Assembly (NCBI RefSeq): GCF_032397745.1
Contig: NZ_CP135921.1
Span: forward strand, 3,708,501-3,772,500
Source: Bradyrhizobium prioriisuperbiae
GTDB taxonomy: Bacteria > Pseudomonadota > Alphaproteobacteria > Rhizobiales > Xanthobacteraceae
Reading direction: 5' to 3'
Length of the DNA stretch: 64,000 nucleotides
The translations under genes were made by a program, and so were the position numbers. Below the pieces are notes generated by a model, which did no database searches, was not told where the DNA came from, and saw only the letters and a list, made by a program, of their open reading frames with translations. Below, piece after piece: positions 43,583-52,265 of this stretch. Each line of letters starts with the position of its first letter. The first letter of the stretch is position 1.

Positions 43583-43879
43583 TCAATACTGCGCCCGCCA
43601 TCCATTCGGCGTCCGCACGATCTGGCCGGGAAAGTCGATGTTCGCCACACAGTTGGCGTTCATGTCGGCCGCGGCCTGCAGGCATTCCTGGTAGCTATAG
43701 TAGCCGCAGATCTGCGGCGCGCCGCCCGGACCGTTGGAGGAGCCCGGCAGCAGACAGAACGGCGACGGCCCCTGCCGCGATGGCGTGGCCTGCGCCGACG
43801 TTGTCGAGATGGCAAACGGCACTGCTGCTGCAAACGCCAGAGCGGCGGCCAGGAAAGTTGCTTTTCGATTGAATCTCAT
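43583..43879 (-). CDS. DUF3551-like small exported protein
   Basis: 98 residues with a signal peptide (ATFLAAALAFAAAVPFAIS...AQA, cleaved near 30). The mature part has four cysteines (SPFCLL, QICGYYSYQECLQAA, NANCVAN) in the DUF3551 pattern common in Bradyrhizobium, where the second and third bracket a G-x-x-S-x-x-x-C element. It is probably a periplasmic or secreted disulfide-bonded protein of unknown function. It converges on the permease gene. Confidence 0.8.
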   Translation of the reverse strand: MRFNRKATFLAAALAFAAAVPFAISTTSAQATPSRQGPSPFCLLPGSSNGPGGAPQICGYYSYQECLQAAADMNANCVANIDFPGQIVRTPNGWRAQY

Positions 43880-44315
43880 GGTTCGTCTCGGTGTGCTGGA
43901 GTGGATGGCCGTGCCGGGCGCGCACCTGCCCGAACCGGGAAACGCGAAACGTCGCGCCGGTGTCGAGCTGCCGCGGGCGGCAGGCCGTCTAGATCATGTT
44001 CGTGATCGTCAGTTGGGAGGCTTCCGAAGAAGTCTCATGCCACAAAGATAGTGAGCAGGCGCAGCATTCCCAATTAAATACGCGTTTATTCCTTTGTTCG
44101 TGATTGATTGTGTTTGGTCGTAAACGCAGCTTGCCAACATGAATTTGAATTTAGTTTTGGCTGCTATGACGGGGTGCTTACCTCTGCGTGCGCTCACCGG
44201 CACGAATGCTGCATGACCGAACCCATGTCGTTCGACACATCTGGGGCTCGACATCTCCTCGGGCATCCGGTTCGATGCGCACGGCCGCTGGCAGTGAATA
44301 CCGTGAAAGTTCGCA
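43880..44315. other. Divergent gap without a recognisable gene
   Basis: About 430 bases between the DUF3551-like gene and the flavoprotein gene. Part of it (44040-44180) is AT-rich and likely carries promoters; no operator or RNA gene was recognised. Confidence 0.4.
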
Positions 44316-46004
44316 ATGCATATTGAGACGGATGTCCTGGTGATTGGCGCTGGCGGGGCCGGCATGTATGCGGCGCTCGAAGCAGCTAGCGCGGGAGCCA
44401 GCGTTGTCCTGGCCGATCGCAGTTTGATTGGCCGTGGCGGGGCCACCGTGATGGCGCAGATGACGGTGGCGGCCGCGCTCGGCGAACAAACCCCCGATCA
44501 TTGGGAATATCATCTTGCCGACACGCTTGCGGCTGGTCGTGGCCTATGTGACGAGCGGCTCGCGGCTCTCGTGTGTGAGGACGGGCCGCGGCGAATCCGC
44601 GAGATGGATGCCTGGAAGGTCGGCTGGGCCCGCGAGGGCGATCACATCACCCAGGCGCAGGCGCCCGGCCACGATCGGCCGCGCTGCGTCTATGTGGATT
44701 TTCTGTCCACCGGGCCCGCGGTGTCCCGGACGCTGCGGGCACGGCTGATCGGCGCGGGCGGCGTCCGCCGTATTGGTGATCTCGCCATCGTCGATATCGC
44801 CGTGCGCGACGGCGAAGCCTGCGGCGCGACCGCGCTGCATCTTCCGACCGGGCGCATTGTCACGCTTGCAGCGAAGGCTGTCGTGATCGCGACCGGTGGA
44901 CTGACGCGGCTCTATCGGCGCAACAGCGCCTCCGCCAACATGGGCGGCGATGGCTATGCGCTGGCGCTGCGCGCCGGTGCCGAGCTCATCGACATGGAGT
45001 TTGTGCAGTTCTTCCCCATCGGTCATTTGGCGCCGCGTCTGGTCGGCATGGATCCGATCATGTGGGATCCGTTCCGCTACAAGCTTGGCGGCAAGTTGCT
45101 GAACGCCGAGATGCGCGAATTCGAAGACGATTACGCCACCCGCGATGCGCGCAACGACGGCCGCTACGTGCTGACACGCGATCTCGCCACCTATGCGATC
45201 TCCAAAGAAGTCGAAGCCGGGCGCGGCAGCCCGGCCGGCGGCGCGTATCTCAGTTTTCAGCACGTCCCCGAAGCCGACATCCGCCGTGCCTTCGGCCCCG
45301 TCGTCGATCGGCTGGCGGCGAACGGCATCGATCTGGCTCGCCAGCCGGTGGAGGTGGCGCCGATCGCGCATTATCACATGGGTGGTGTCCGCGTGGACGA
45401 GACATTGCAGACGCGCGTTCCGGGCCTCTACGCCTGCGGTGAGGCGGTCGGCGGCGCCAATGGTGCCAACCGCCTGTCGGGCAATGCGATCACCGAGGCT
45501 TTTGTGTTCGGCGCGCGCGCCGGCCGCTATGCGGCGCTGCGGGCACTGAGGCAGTCATCGGCATGGTCCGAAGCGGCTGTGCATCCCACGGTCGACCTGT
45601 TGCGCAGCGCATCGCGACGGTCTGGGCCGAATCTGGCGACGACCGTCGCAGAATTGCAGACGCTGATGGCCGAAAAGGTAGGCCCGTTTCGCACCGAAGA
45701 GAAACTTCGCGTGGCTTCCGAGGGGCTCGCACGGCTTACTGCAGACATCGGCGAGATACCGCTTGCGTCGGCGGATGGATTCGATCCTGTGCTGGTCGAT
45801 TGGCTGGATCTCCGCAACATGCTGCTGGTCGCGCGTGCGGTCACCCAGCCGGCGCTGGCCCGCACCGAAAGCCGCGGCGCCCACCAGCGGGAAGATCATC
45901 CAGGGCTCGATGATGCCTGGAGCGTCAATCAGATCGTGTCTCTTGTCGAGGGCAAGCTCGCCCTCGATCGCCATGCGCCACAGCCGGGGAGGGTTGCGGC
46001 ATGA
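44316..46004 (+). CDS. SdhA/FrdA-like FAD-dependent oxidoreductase
   Basis: 562 residues. The FAD-binding VLVIGAGGAGMYAALEAASAG is near residue 7. The covalent-flavin-type histidine region is not clearly present (GGATVMAQMTVAA). The FAD_binding_2 core has LIDMEFVQFFPIGH near 230, AHYHMGGVRVDE near 353 (substrate His as in fumarate reductase) and ACGEAVGGANGANRLSGNA near 375. A helical C-terminal domain completes the fold. It resembles fumarate reductase, succinate dehydrogenase and L-aspartate oxidase flavoproteins. It overlaps a short iron-sulfur gene by ATGA, and no membrane anchor genes exist, so the pair may be a soluble dehydrogenase for a dicarboxylate-like substrate. Confidence 0.88.
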   Translation: MHIETDVLVIGAGGAGMYAALEAASAGASVVLADRSLIGRGGATVMAQMTVAAALGEQTPDHWEYHLADTLAAGRGLCDERLAALVCEDGPRRIREMDAWKVGWAREGDHITQAQAPGHDRPRCVYVDFLSTGPAVSRTLRARLIGAGGVRRIGDLAIVDIAVRDGEACGATALHLPTGRIVTLAAKAVVIATGGLTRLYRRNSASANMGGDGYALALRAGAELIDMEFVQFFPIGHLAPRLVGMDPIMWDPFRYKLGGKLLNAEMREFEDDYATRDARNDGRYVLTRDLATYAISKEVEAGRGSPAGGAYLSFQHVPEADIRRAFGPVVDRLAANGIDLARQPVEVAPIAHYHMGGVRVDETLQTRVPGLYACGEAVGGANGANRLSGNAITEAFVFGARAGRYAALRALRQSSAWSEAAVHPTVDLLRSASRRSGPNLATTVAELQTLMAEKVGPFRTEEKLRVASEGLARLTADIGEIPLASADGFDPVLVDWLDLRNMLLVARAVTQPALARTESRGAHQREDHPGLDDAWSVNQIVSLVEGKLALDRHAPQPGRVAA

Positions 46005-46330
46005 AGGCGACCCTTGCCATTCAGCGCGGCACACCTGATGCGGGTGTGCACGTTGAGTCGTTTGACGTTGCATTTGAATCCGGACAATCGGTGCTCGACG
46101 GCTTGCGTGCGCTCCGCCGTGAAGCCGATCCGTCCCTGGCGTTTCGCTTCGCCTGCATCAATGCCAACGCCTGCAAGGAGTGCATGATGCTGATCGACGG
46201 CAAGGTCGATTACGCCTGCACGGTTCGTCTGAAAGAGGGCGTGACCGCGCTCGCGCCGCTGCCGAAAAAGGCACTGATCCGCGATCTCGTGACCGAGATC
46301 GCGCCACCGGATGAACGGCTCCAGTTTTAA
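46001..46330 (+). CDS. Short SdhB/FrdB-like iron-sulfur protein (2Fe-2S domain only)
   Basis: 109 residues, starting in ATGA overlap with the flavoprotein gene. It matches only the N-terminal ferredoxin domain of SdhB/FrdB: SGQSVLDGLRALRREADPSL, then RFACINANACKEC, MMLIDGKVDYACTV, and a proline-lysine segment (LAPLPKKALIRDL). The C-terminal [4Fe-4S]/[3Fe-4S] domain is absent; the usual length is about 240. The cysteine spacing is C-x5-C-x2-C rather than the usual C-x4-C-x2-C. It probably takes electrons from the SdhA-like partner. Its stop overlaps that of the convergent kinase gene. Confidence 0.85.
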   Translation: MKATLAIQRGTPDAGVHVESFDVAFESGQSVLDGLRALRREADPSLAFRFACINANACKECMMLIDGKVDYACTVRLKEGVTALAPLPKKALIRDLVTEIAPPDERLQF

Positions 46331-48111
46331 CTGGACAAGACCAGAAATTTCGACGGCCAATCGTCTGAAATCTGCTGGCGCCTCATGTTCTGGCTGGCGA
46401 GCAGCAGCACAATAATGAGTGCCAGACCGAGAGTCAGGCATTTCCAGAACAGCAGCGGATTGCGTTCCATGAGCGGCCTGGGTCGGGAGTCGAGAAACGC
46501 CGCGTTGGGTTGGCGAAAGTCGTGGATCAATTCGGAGAGCGCCTCATGGCGCTGGTACGGATCCGGATGCACGGCCTTGCGGAGAACCCCATCGATCCAT
46601 GCCGGAATCTCGCGATTCTCGTCCAAAGCGGATCTGTATTTCAGCTTTCTTTGTTGTGACTTTGTGCGCGCCTTGGCCATCTCCGTGCCGTAGGGCAGTC
46701 GTCCCGTCAGCATCTGATATGTGATCACCCCAAGAGAGAACAGATCGGAGCGGGGCGAGCCGTTCTCGCCGAGGAAGTATTCGGGCGCCGTGTACTGAGC
46801 GGTGCCCAGGATGTCGTCGTGGCCGGCGAGGGGGGCGGCTTCGACCACGCCGGTGACCTTGGTGGAGCCGAAATCGATAATTCTCACCGTTCCGTTCCTG
46901 TCGATCATGACATTGGCGGGCCGTAGATCCTGATGCAGCATTTCCTTGCGGTGAAAGGCGCGCAATCCCTTGGCGATCTGCTCCGCTATGCCGCGGACCG
47001 TTTCCAGATCGGGCCTTGGATTGTCGATCATCCACTGGGCCAGCGTCTGCCCGTCGATGAATTCGGTGACGATGTACAGGAAGTTGCGTTTTCTGGATAA
47101 CAGGCTGGGCTTCAGGACGTGGGCGCTGTCGATGCGCCGGGCCACCCACTCCTCCATCATGAAGCGCTTGATATAAGCGGCATCGCCGCGCAGATCGATC
47201 GAAGGGATCTTGATCGCGACGACAGCGTCGGTCTCGATGTCGGCGGCGAGATAGATGTGGCTCCGGCTGCTGGCGTGCAGCTCTCTCAGGATTCGATAGC
47301 CGTCGAATACCATGCGGGCCTCCAACAGCGGCGGCAGTGGCAATTCGGACGCCTGGCCGGCAGCTTCGCTCGCCTCGCCGAGGGGCAGGTCGTCGATACG
47401 GACGATCTGAACCGTGAGATTGTCTGCGCTACCGCGCCGGTATGCCTCATCGACAATGGCGTGGGCGACGGCGTCGAGATTGTCCGCGCCGCCCTTGATT
47501 GCCTCGGCAATGAAGCGGGCGGGGACGTGCTCGTAAATGCCGTCGGTCACCAGCAGAAACGTATCCCCCTTTTCGATTTGCTGCGCCTGGTAGTCGATTT
47601 CGATCTGCGGATTGATCCCCAGCGCCCGGCTCAAATAGCTTTGCTGCGATGAGACGGCGACGCGGTGGTCGTTGGTGAGTTGCTCGAGGGCGTTGCCGGT
47701 GAGGCGATAAATCCGGGAGTCGCCGATATGGAAAATATGCGCAGTGGTGGATTTGATGACCATCGCGCTCATCGTGCAGACGTAACCCTTGTCCTTGTCG
47801 TAAGGGTTCTGGCTCTGCCGTGTCTGTGCATACAGCCAGGAATTGGTCGCTGCGATGACACGTTGCGCCGACGTCTTGACCGACCAGGAGTCCGATGTGC
47901 AATAGTAGTCGGTCAGGAAACCCTTGACGGTCGATTCACTGGCGATGCGGCTGACCCTGCTGCTGCTGATGCCATCGGCGAGGACGACGGCGATCCCCTT
48001 CAATCCCAGCAGCGGTTCTTCGGGGATCAAGGCGCCATGGAAGTCCTGATTGGTCTCCTTGCGACCTCTGTTCGAATGCTGCCCGATCGATATCTGAAGC
48101 TGCCGCGTCAT
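46327..48111 (-). CDS. Bifunctional PP2C-type phosphatase / Ser-Thr protein kinase with C-terminal membrane helix
   Basis: 594 residues. The N-terminal PP2C domain (about 1-240) has metal-binding NQDFHG, VVLADGISSS and HIGDSRIYRL. The kinase domain (about 262-540) has Lys in AVVAIKIPS, catalytic loop LHQDLRPANVMI (HQD in place of HRD), DFG in IIDFGSTKV, APEYFLGE and SDLFSLGVITYQMLTGRLPY. The glycine-rich loop is degenerate (RELHASSRSHIYLA). One membrane helix (WKCLTLGLALIIVLLL) is near 565-585. Kinases of this kind sit next to nitrate/nitrite assimilation genes in several proteobacteria, and here it ends the nirB-nirD-FNT series. The target is unknown; control of nitrite uptake or reduction is inference. 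Confidence 0.9.
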   Translation of the reverse strand: MTRQLQISIGQHSNRGRKETNQDFHGALIPEEPLLGLKGIAVVLADGISSSRVSRIASESTVKGFLTDYYCTSDSWSVKTSAQRVIAATNSWLYAQTRQSQNPYDKDKGYVCTMSAMVIKSTTAHIFHIGDSRIYRLTGNALEQLTNDHRVAVSSQQSYLSRALGINPQIEIDYQAQQIEKGDTFLLVTDGIYEHVPARFIAEAIKGGADNLDAVAHAIVDEAYRRGSADNLTVQIVRIDDLPLGEASEAAGQASELPLPPLLEARMVFDGYRILRELHASSRSHIYLAADIETDAVVAIKIPSIDLRGDAAYIKRFMMEEWVARRIDSAHVLKPSLLSRKRNFLYIVTEFIDGQTLAQWMIDNPRPDLETVRGIAEQIAKGLRAFHRKEMLHQDLRPANVMIDRNGTVRIIDFGSTKVTGVVEAAPLAGHDDILGTAQYTAPEYFLGENGSPRSDLFSLGVITYQMLTGRLPYGTEMAKARTKSQQRKLKYRSALDENREIPAWIDGVLRKAVHPDPYQRHEALSELIHDFRQPNAAFLDSRPRPLMERNPLLFWKCLTLGLALIIVLLLASQNMRRQQISDDWPSKFLVLSS

Positions 48112-48130
48112 CGCTCACGCTATAGGAAAG

Positions 48131-48159
48131 AGGGGGCCTCGCCCGAGGTGAGACCCCCT
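48131..48159 (-). terminator. Hairpin between the FNT channel and kinase genes
   Basis: AGGGGGCCTCGC pairs with GTGAGACCCCCT (one mismatch, one wobble) around a five-base loop, and an inner CCTCGCCCGAGG can also fold. On the minus strand it is followed by CTTTCCTATA, only moderately T-rich. It lies in the 57-bp gap, so it may attenuate transcription into the kinase gene. Confidence 0.45.
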
Positions 48160-48167
48160 GATTTCGA

Positions 48168-48980
48168 TCAGTAAGCCACTCGTTTCGGCGCCGTCTTCAC
48201 ATGCGTGGCATACAAAGTCAGCCCGGTGAAGGCCAGCCCGCCCACCAGATTGCCGACGACGGTGGGGATTTCATTCCAGAGCAGGTAGTCCACCAGCGTG
48301 TAGTGTCCCCCCATCAGCAATCCCGAGGGGAACAGGAACATGTTCACGATGGAATGTTCGAAGGTCATGGCGAAGAACAGCATGATCGGCATCCACATCG
48401 CAATCACTTTGCCGCTGACCGAGGTGGAGATCATCGCGCCGACGACGCCCGCCGACACCATCCAGTTGCAGAGCATGCCCCGAACAAACAGCGTCAGCAT
48501 GCCGGCCGCGCCGTGTTGCGCGTAGCCGACCGTGCGGGATTCACCGATGCCGGCGATCACGGCGCCCACCTTGTCCGGTGGGCTGGAAAAGCCGAACGTG
48601 TAGACAATCGACATCATCACCGCGACGGTGAAGGCGCCGCCGAAGTTGCCGATGAAAACCAGGCCCCAGTTGCGCAACACCCCGCCGATCGTCACGCCGG
48701 GGCGCTTGTCGATCAACGCCAGCGGCGCCAGCACGAAAACGCCGGTCAGGAGATCGAAGCCGAACAGATACAGCATGCAGAAGCCGACGGGGAACAGGAT
48801 CGCACCGATAATCGGATAACCGGTCTGAACGTTGACCGAAACAGCGAAGGCAGCGGCGAGCGCCAGGATCGCACCGGCCATGTAAGCACGGATGATGGTG
48901 TCTCTGGTCGACATGAAGATCTTGGATTCGCCGGCGTCCACCATCTTGGTCACGAATTCCGACGGCACGAGATAGGCCAT
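48168..48980 (-). CDS. Formate/nitrite transporter family channel
   Basis: 270 residues with six membrane helices and the FNT repeats: AGAILALAAAFAVSVNVQTG near residue 33, LLTGVFVLAPLALIDKRPG near 76, RGMLCNWMVSAGVVGAMIST near 160 (the N-W-M/L-V motif of the second pore half), AMTFEHSIVNMFLFPSGLLM near 205 and GNLVGGLAFTGLTLYATH. It conducts nitrite or formate across the inner membrane; its place directly after nirD points to nitrite (NirC-like). Confidence 0.92.
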   Translation of the reverse strand: MAYLVPSEFVTKMVDAGESKIFMSTRDTIIRAYMAGAILALAAAFAVSVNVQTGYPIIGAILFPVGFCMLYLFGFDLLTGVFVLAPLALIDKRPGVTIGGVLRNWGLVFIGNFGGAFTVAVMMSIVYTFGFSSPPDKVGAVIAGIGESRTVGYAQHGAAGMLTLFVRGMLCNWMVSAGVVGAMISTSVSGKVIAMWMPIMLFFAMTFEHSIVNMFLFPSGLLMGGHYTLVDYLLWNEIPTVVGNLVGGLAFTGLTLYATHVKTAPKRVAY

Positions 48981-49026
48981 TAAAGCTCCCCTTGATTATT
49001 CGATAAAAAGCGAAAGTGCGTTGTCT

Positions 49027-49377
49027 TCACGGCGCCGCGGCGACGCTCATGTCGAGATAGATGCGGCCGTTCTCCAGTTTGACTGGAAAGCTTCTGGCGC
49101 AGCCGCTGTCCGCGCCGGTGGCTTTGCCGTCATCGAGATTGATGATCCAGTTGTGCAGCGGGCAGGCAACCTTGCGGCCGTGCACGATCCCGTCACTCAG
49201 GGGACCGCCCTTGTGGGGACAGCGGTTCTCGAGCGCGAACACCTCGTCGCTTGCTGTGCGGAAAACCGCGATCTCGCGCCGCGGTGTCTTGACCGTGCGG
49301 GCACCTCTTGGAGGGATTGCGTGCAGTGGTCCGACATCGAACCAGAAATCGTTTGATTGTTTCATGTCTTTGCTCAT
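49027..49377 (-). CDS. nirD: Nitrite reductase (NADH) small subunit
   Basis: 116 residues from an ATG overlapping the nirB stop (ATGA); a second ATG four codons in is possible. Rieske-type fold: NRCPHKGGPLSDG and VACPLHNWIINLDDG provide the C-x-H ... C-x2-H pattern. Unlike many short assimilatory NirD proteins that have lost these ligands, all four are present, so it should bind a [2Fe-2S] cluster. It works with NirB in the cytoplasm to reduce nitrite to ammonium. Confidence 0.92.
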   Translation of the reverse strand: MSKDMKQSNDFWFDVGPLHAIPPRGARTVKTPRREIAVFRTASDEVFALENRCPHKGGPLSDGIVHGRKVACPLHNWIINLDDGKATGADSGCARSFPVKLENGRIYLDMSVAAAP

Positions 49378-51851
49378 TCGGCAGCGGCTGGCATGATGAG
49401 ATTGAGTTCGGCGAGCGGCATGAATTCATGCAGCTCCCGGCCCGCGGCACGCTCGGCCCAGGGGTCTTTGCGCACCGCGCGTTGCGATTGCTGGAAGCGA
49501 TCGAACAGCGCGCGGCGGCCTTCGTGATCGTCCATGATGGCGGCGCGAACCTTGTCGAGGCCGACCTTCTCGACCCACTTCCAGACCCGCTCCAGATAGC
49601 CGGCCTGTTCGCGATAGAGCTGCATGGTTGCGGCGACGTATTCCAGCGCTTCCTCTTCGGTATCGACATGGCCGAGCAGGTCGGTTGCCCGGACATGGAG
49701 TCCGGCCGCGCCGGCAATGTGGATGTCGTAGCCGGACTCGACGCAGATGATGCCGATGTCCTTCACCGTCGCCTCGGCGCAGTTGCGCGGACAGCCGGAG
49801 ACCGCAAGCTTCACCTTCGCCGGGGTCCAGGAGCCGCAGAGCAGCCGCTCGAGCTTGACGCCAAGGCCGGTCGAATCCTGTGTTCCGAACCTGCACCAGT
49901 CGGTGCCCACGCAGGTCTTCACGGTACGCAAGCTCTTGGCGTAGGCCTGGCCGGACACCAGGCCGGCCGCATTGAGCTGGGCCCACACCGCCGGCAGATC
50001 CTCTTTCCGGACACCGAGCAGATCGATCCGCTGGCCACCCGTCACCTTGACGGTCGGGATCTTGAATCGATCGGCGACATCGGCGATCGCCCGCAATTCG
50101 TTCGGCGTCGTCAGTCCGCCCCACATCCGCGGCACGACCGAGAACGTGCCGTCCTTCTGGATGTTGGCATGCACGCGCTCGTTGATGAAGCGCGATTGGG
50201 CGTCATCCCGATATTCGCCCGGCCACGCACACAGCAGGTAGTAGTTGAGTGCGGGCCGGCAGGACGGGCAGCCGCAGGAGGTTTTCCAGCCCAGTTCCTG
50301 CATCACGGCCGGAACCGACTTCAGCTCTTTCGAAACGATGAAGCCGCGGACTTCTTCATGGGTCAGGTCAACGCATTTACACATCGGCTTGCGGGCGCCG
50401 CCGGCATACTTGTCGCCCAGTGTTGCAACCAGAAGCGCTTCGACCTTCGACGTGCACTGCCCGCAGGAGGCCGAGGCCTTGGTCTGAGCGCGGAGTTCGT
50501 CGAGCGTGGTCAGGCCCTTCGCCGTGATCGCCTGGGTGATGGTCCCCTTGCAGACGCCGTTGCAGCCGCAGATTTCGACATCATCCGACAGGCCGGCGAC
50601 GGCTGCGATGGGGTCGAGGGGAACGCCGCCCTGGTAGGCCTGCCCGGAAATCAGGGTGTCGCGCATTGCCGTGATGTCGGCATTCTTCTTGAGCAAGTCG
50701 AAGTACCAGGCGCCGTCGGCGGTGTCGCCATACAGCACCGCGCCGATAACGCGGTTATCCTGCAGCACGATGCGCTTGTAGACGCCGCGCCGGGGATCGC
50801 GCAGGACGATTTCGTCGTTCTCGTCGCCTTCCGCGAAATTACCCGCCGAGAAAAGATCGACGCCCGTGACCTTGAGTTTTGTCGATGTGACCGAGCCCGC
50901 ATAGCCCGGCACTTGCTCCCCCGCGAGCGTCGCCGCGAGCGTCCGGGCCATTTCATAGAGGGGGGCGACCAACCCGTAGCATTGGCCGCGATGCTCGACG
51001 CATTCGCCGACAGCGAAGATGTTGTCGTCGCTGGTGCGGAGAAAATCGTCGACCACAAGACCTCGCTTCACCTCGAGGCCGGCCTCCTTGGCGAGGATTG
51101 CGTTCGGGCGAATGCCGACGGCCATCACCACGAGATCGGCCGGCAGGGTGCGGCCGTCGTCCAGCCGCACCGCTTCAACCTTGTCGCTGCCGAGAATGGC
51201 GCTGGTATTGGCGCCCGTCAGGATCTCGATGCCGCGCTGTTCAATCGCCTTCTGCAGCAGATAGGCGGCGTTCGGATCGAGTTGCCGTTCCATCAGGGTC
51301 GGCATGAGATGCACGACTGATGTCTTCATCCCGTTGGCCGCGAGACCTGCGGCTGCCTCCAGGCCAAGCAGGCCGCCGCCGATGACCACGGCATTGCCGC
51401 CCTTCCTTGCGGCTGTCAGCATGGCGTCCACGTCATCGAGATCGCGGAAGGTCACGACACCGGGCAGTTCGGCGCCGGGGACGGGGATCAGGATGGGCCG
51501 CGATCCCGTTGCGATGATCAGTGCGTCGTAGGGGTGAATCGCGCCCGTTTCGGTGCGAACGGTGCGCGCAGCGCGGTCGATCGCGACAACCGGCTCGCCC
51601 TTGCGCAGATCGATATTGTGCCGCGCATACCATGCGTCGTCATGCACGACGATATCGTCGAACTGCTTGTCCCCGGCGAGCACCGGTGACAGCATGATCC
51701 GGTCGTAATTGACGCGCGGCTCGGCGCCGAAAATGGTGACGTCGTAGCGTTCGGGCGCGCGCTCGAACAACTCTTCGAGCACGCGGCCTGCCGCCATTCC
51801 GTTGCCGAGAACGACGAGCTTCTGCCTTGGTGCGGTGGACCGGTGTTCCAT
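49374..51851 (-). CDS. nirB: Nitrite reductase (NADH) large subunit
   Basis: 825 residues from the ATG at 51851 (AGGA upstream on the minus strand), usual length for assimilatory NirB. FAD/NADH domain: LVVLGNGMAAGRVLEEL at residue 12 and AVVIGGGLLGLEAAAGLA near 150. Two BFD-like [2Fe-2S] domains: CGCNGVCKG...CGQC near 420 and CKCVDLT...CGCPSC near 490. Ferredoxin-like and siroheme/[4Fe-4S] domain: TCVGTDWCRFG and SGCPRNCAEA near 660. It carries electrons from NADH to siroheme for six-electron nitrite reduction. Siroheme synthase and nitrate reductase genes are not in the window. Confidence 0.96.
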   Translation of the reverse strand: MEHRSTAPRQKLVVLGNGMAAGRVLEELFERAPERYDVTIFGAEPRVNYDRIMLSPVLAGDKQFDDIVVHDDAWYARHNIDLRKGEPVVAIDRAARTVRTETGAIHPYDALIIATGSRPILIPVPGAELPGVVTFRDLDDVDAMLTAARKGGNAVVIGGGLLGLEAAAGLAANGMKTSVVHLMPTLMERQLDPNAAYLLQKAIEQRGIEILTGANTSAILGSDKVEAVRLDDGRTLPADLVVMAVGIRPNAILAKEAGLEVKRGLVVDDFLRTSDDNIFAVGECVEHRGQCYGLVAPLYEMARTLAATLAGEQVPGYAGSVTSTKLKVTGVDLFSAGNFAEGDENDEIVLRDPRRGVYKRIVLQDNRVIGAVLYGDTADGAWYFDLLKKNADITAMRDTLISGQAYQGGVPLDPIAAVAGLSDDVEICGCNGVCKGTITQAITAKGLTTLDELRAQTKASASCGQCTSKVEALLVATLGDKYAGGARKPMCKCVDLTHEEVRGFIVSKELKSVPAVMQELGWKTSCGCPSCRPALNYYLLCAWPGEYRDDAQSRFINERVHANIQKDGTFSVVPRMWGGLTTPNELRAIADVADRFKIPTVKVTGGQRIDLLGVRKEDLPAVWAQLNAAGLVSGQAYAKSLRTVKTCVGTDWCRFGTQDSTGLGVKLERLLCGSWTPAKVKLAVSGCPRNCAEATVKDIGIICVESGYDIHIAGAAGLHVRATDLLGHVDTEEEALEYVAATMQLYREQAGYLERVWKWVEKVGLDKVRAAIMDDHEGRRALFDRFQQSQRAVRKDPWAERAAGRELHEFMPLAELNLIMPAAAE

Positions 51852-52265
51852 GTGCCATCCTGTTGTCCAACCGCGATCGATCGGAAACAGGGCTGCGCAG
51901 GCCATCCTCGGATGACGTCACGACGACCGCACCAAGCCTCCTGAATAAACGAGGTTGCTTCGAGCTGTCCCTGCGCCATGGCCAGCATTGGCCTCGGCAA
52001 TCCGATGGACGGCGGTCGTCATTGACTGAACACTTGCAAGCAATCAACATGCCAACGTGCGGCGTGGACCAAGCAACTGAAATCACGCAGTATTTTTCCG
52101 CCGAGAACCGAGGCTCCGGTTGGCGTTGCTGCTTCGTGCTTGTGCAGATGCACAGATCTCGCGCACCGGAAGCCTCGCGACGTCGTCCGGTTGTCGCAGA
52201 AATGTCGGCCCCCTGTCAGACGACGCAGGCAGCGTCCGCCGCATCGATTCGGCGGCGGAGGCCAA
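51852..52265. other. Divergent promoter gap of nirB and the PhoD-type gene
   Basis: About 410 bases without a gene. It must contain the nirB promoter on the minus strand and the phosphatase promoter on the plus strand; no NtrC, NasT-type hairpin or Pho box could be assigned by eye. GGAGG for the phosphatase gene is at 52257-52261. Confidence 0.4.

Noticed and set aside
46321..46334. CCAGTTTTAACTGG palindrome at the convergent stop codons
   Set aside because: Stem of five or six bp with a tiny loop; too weak to call a bidirectional terminator.
49308..51320. 670-residue plus-strand frame opposite nirB
   Set aside because: Antisense shadow of a clearly identified NirB.
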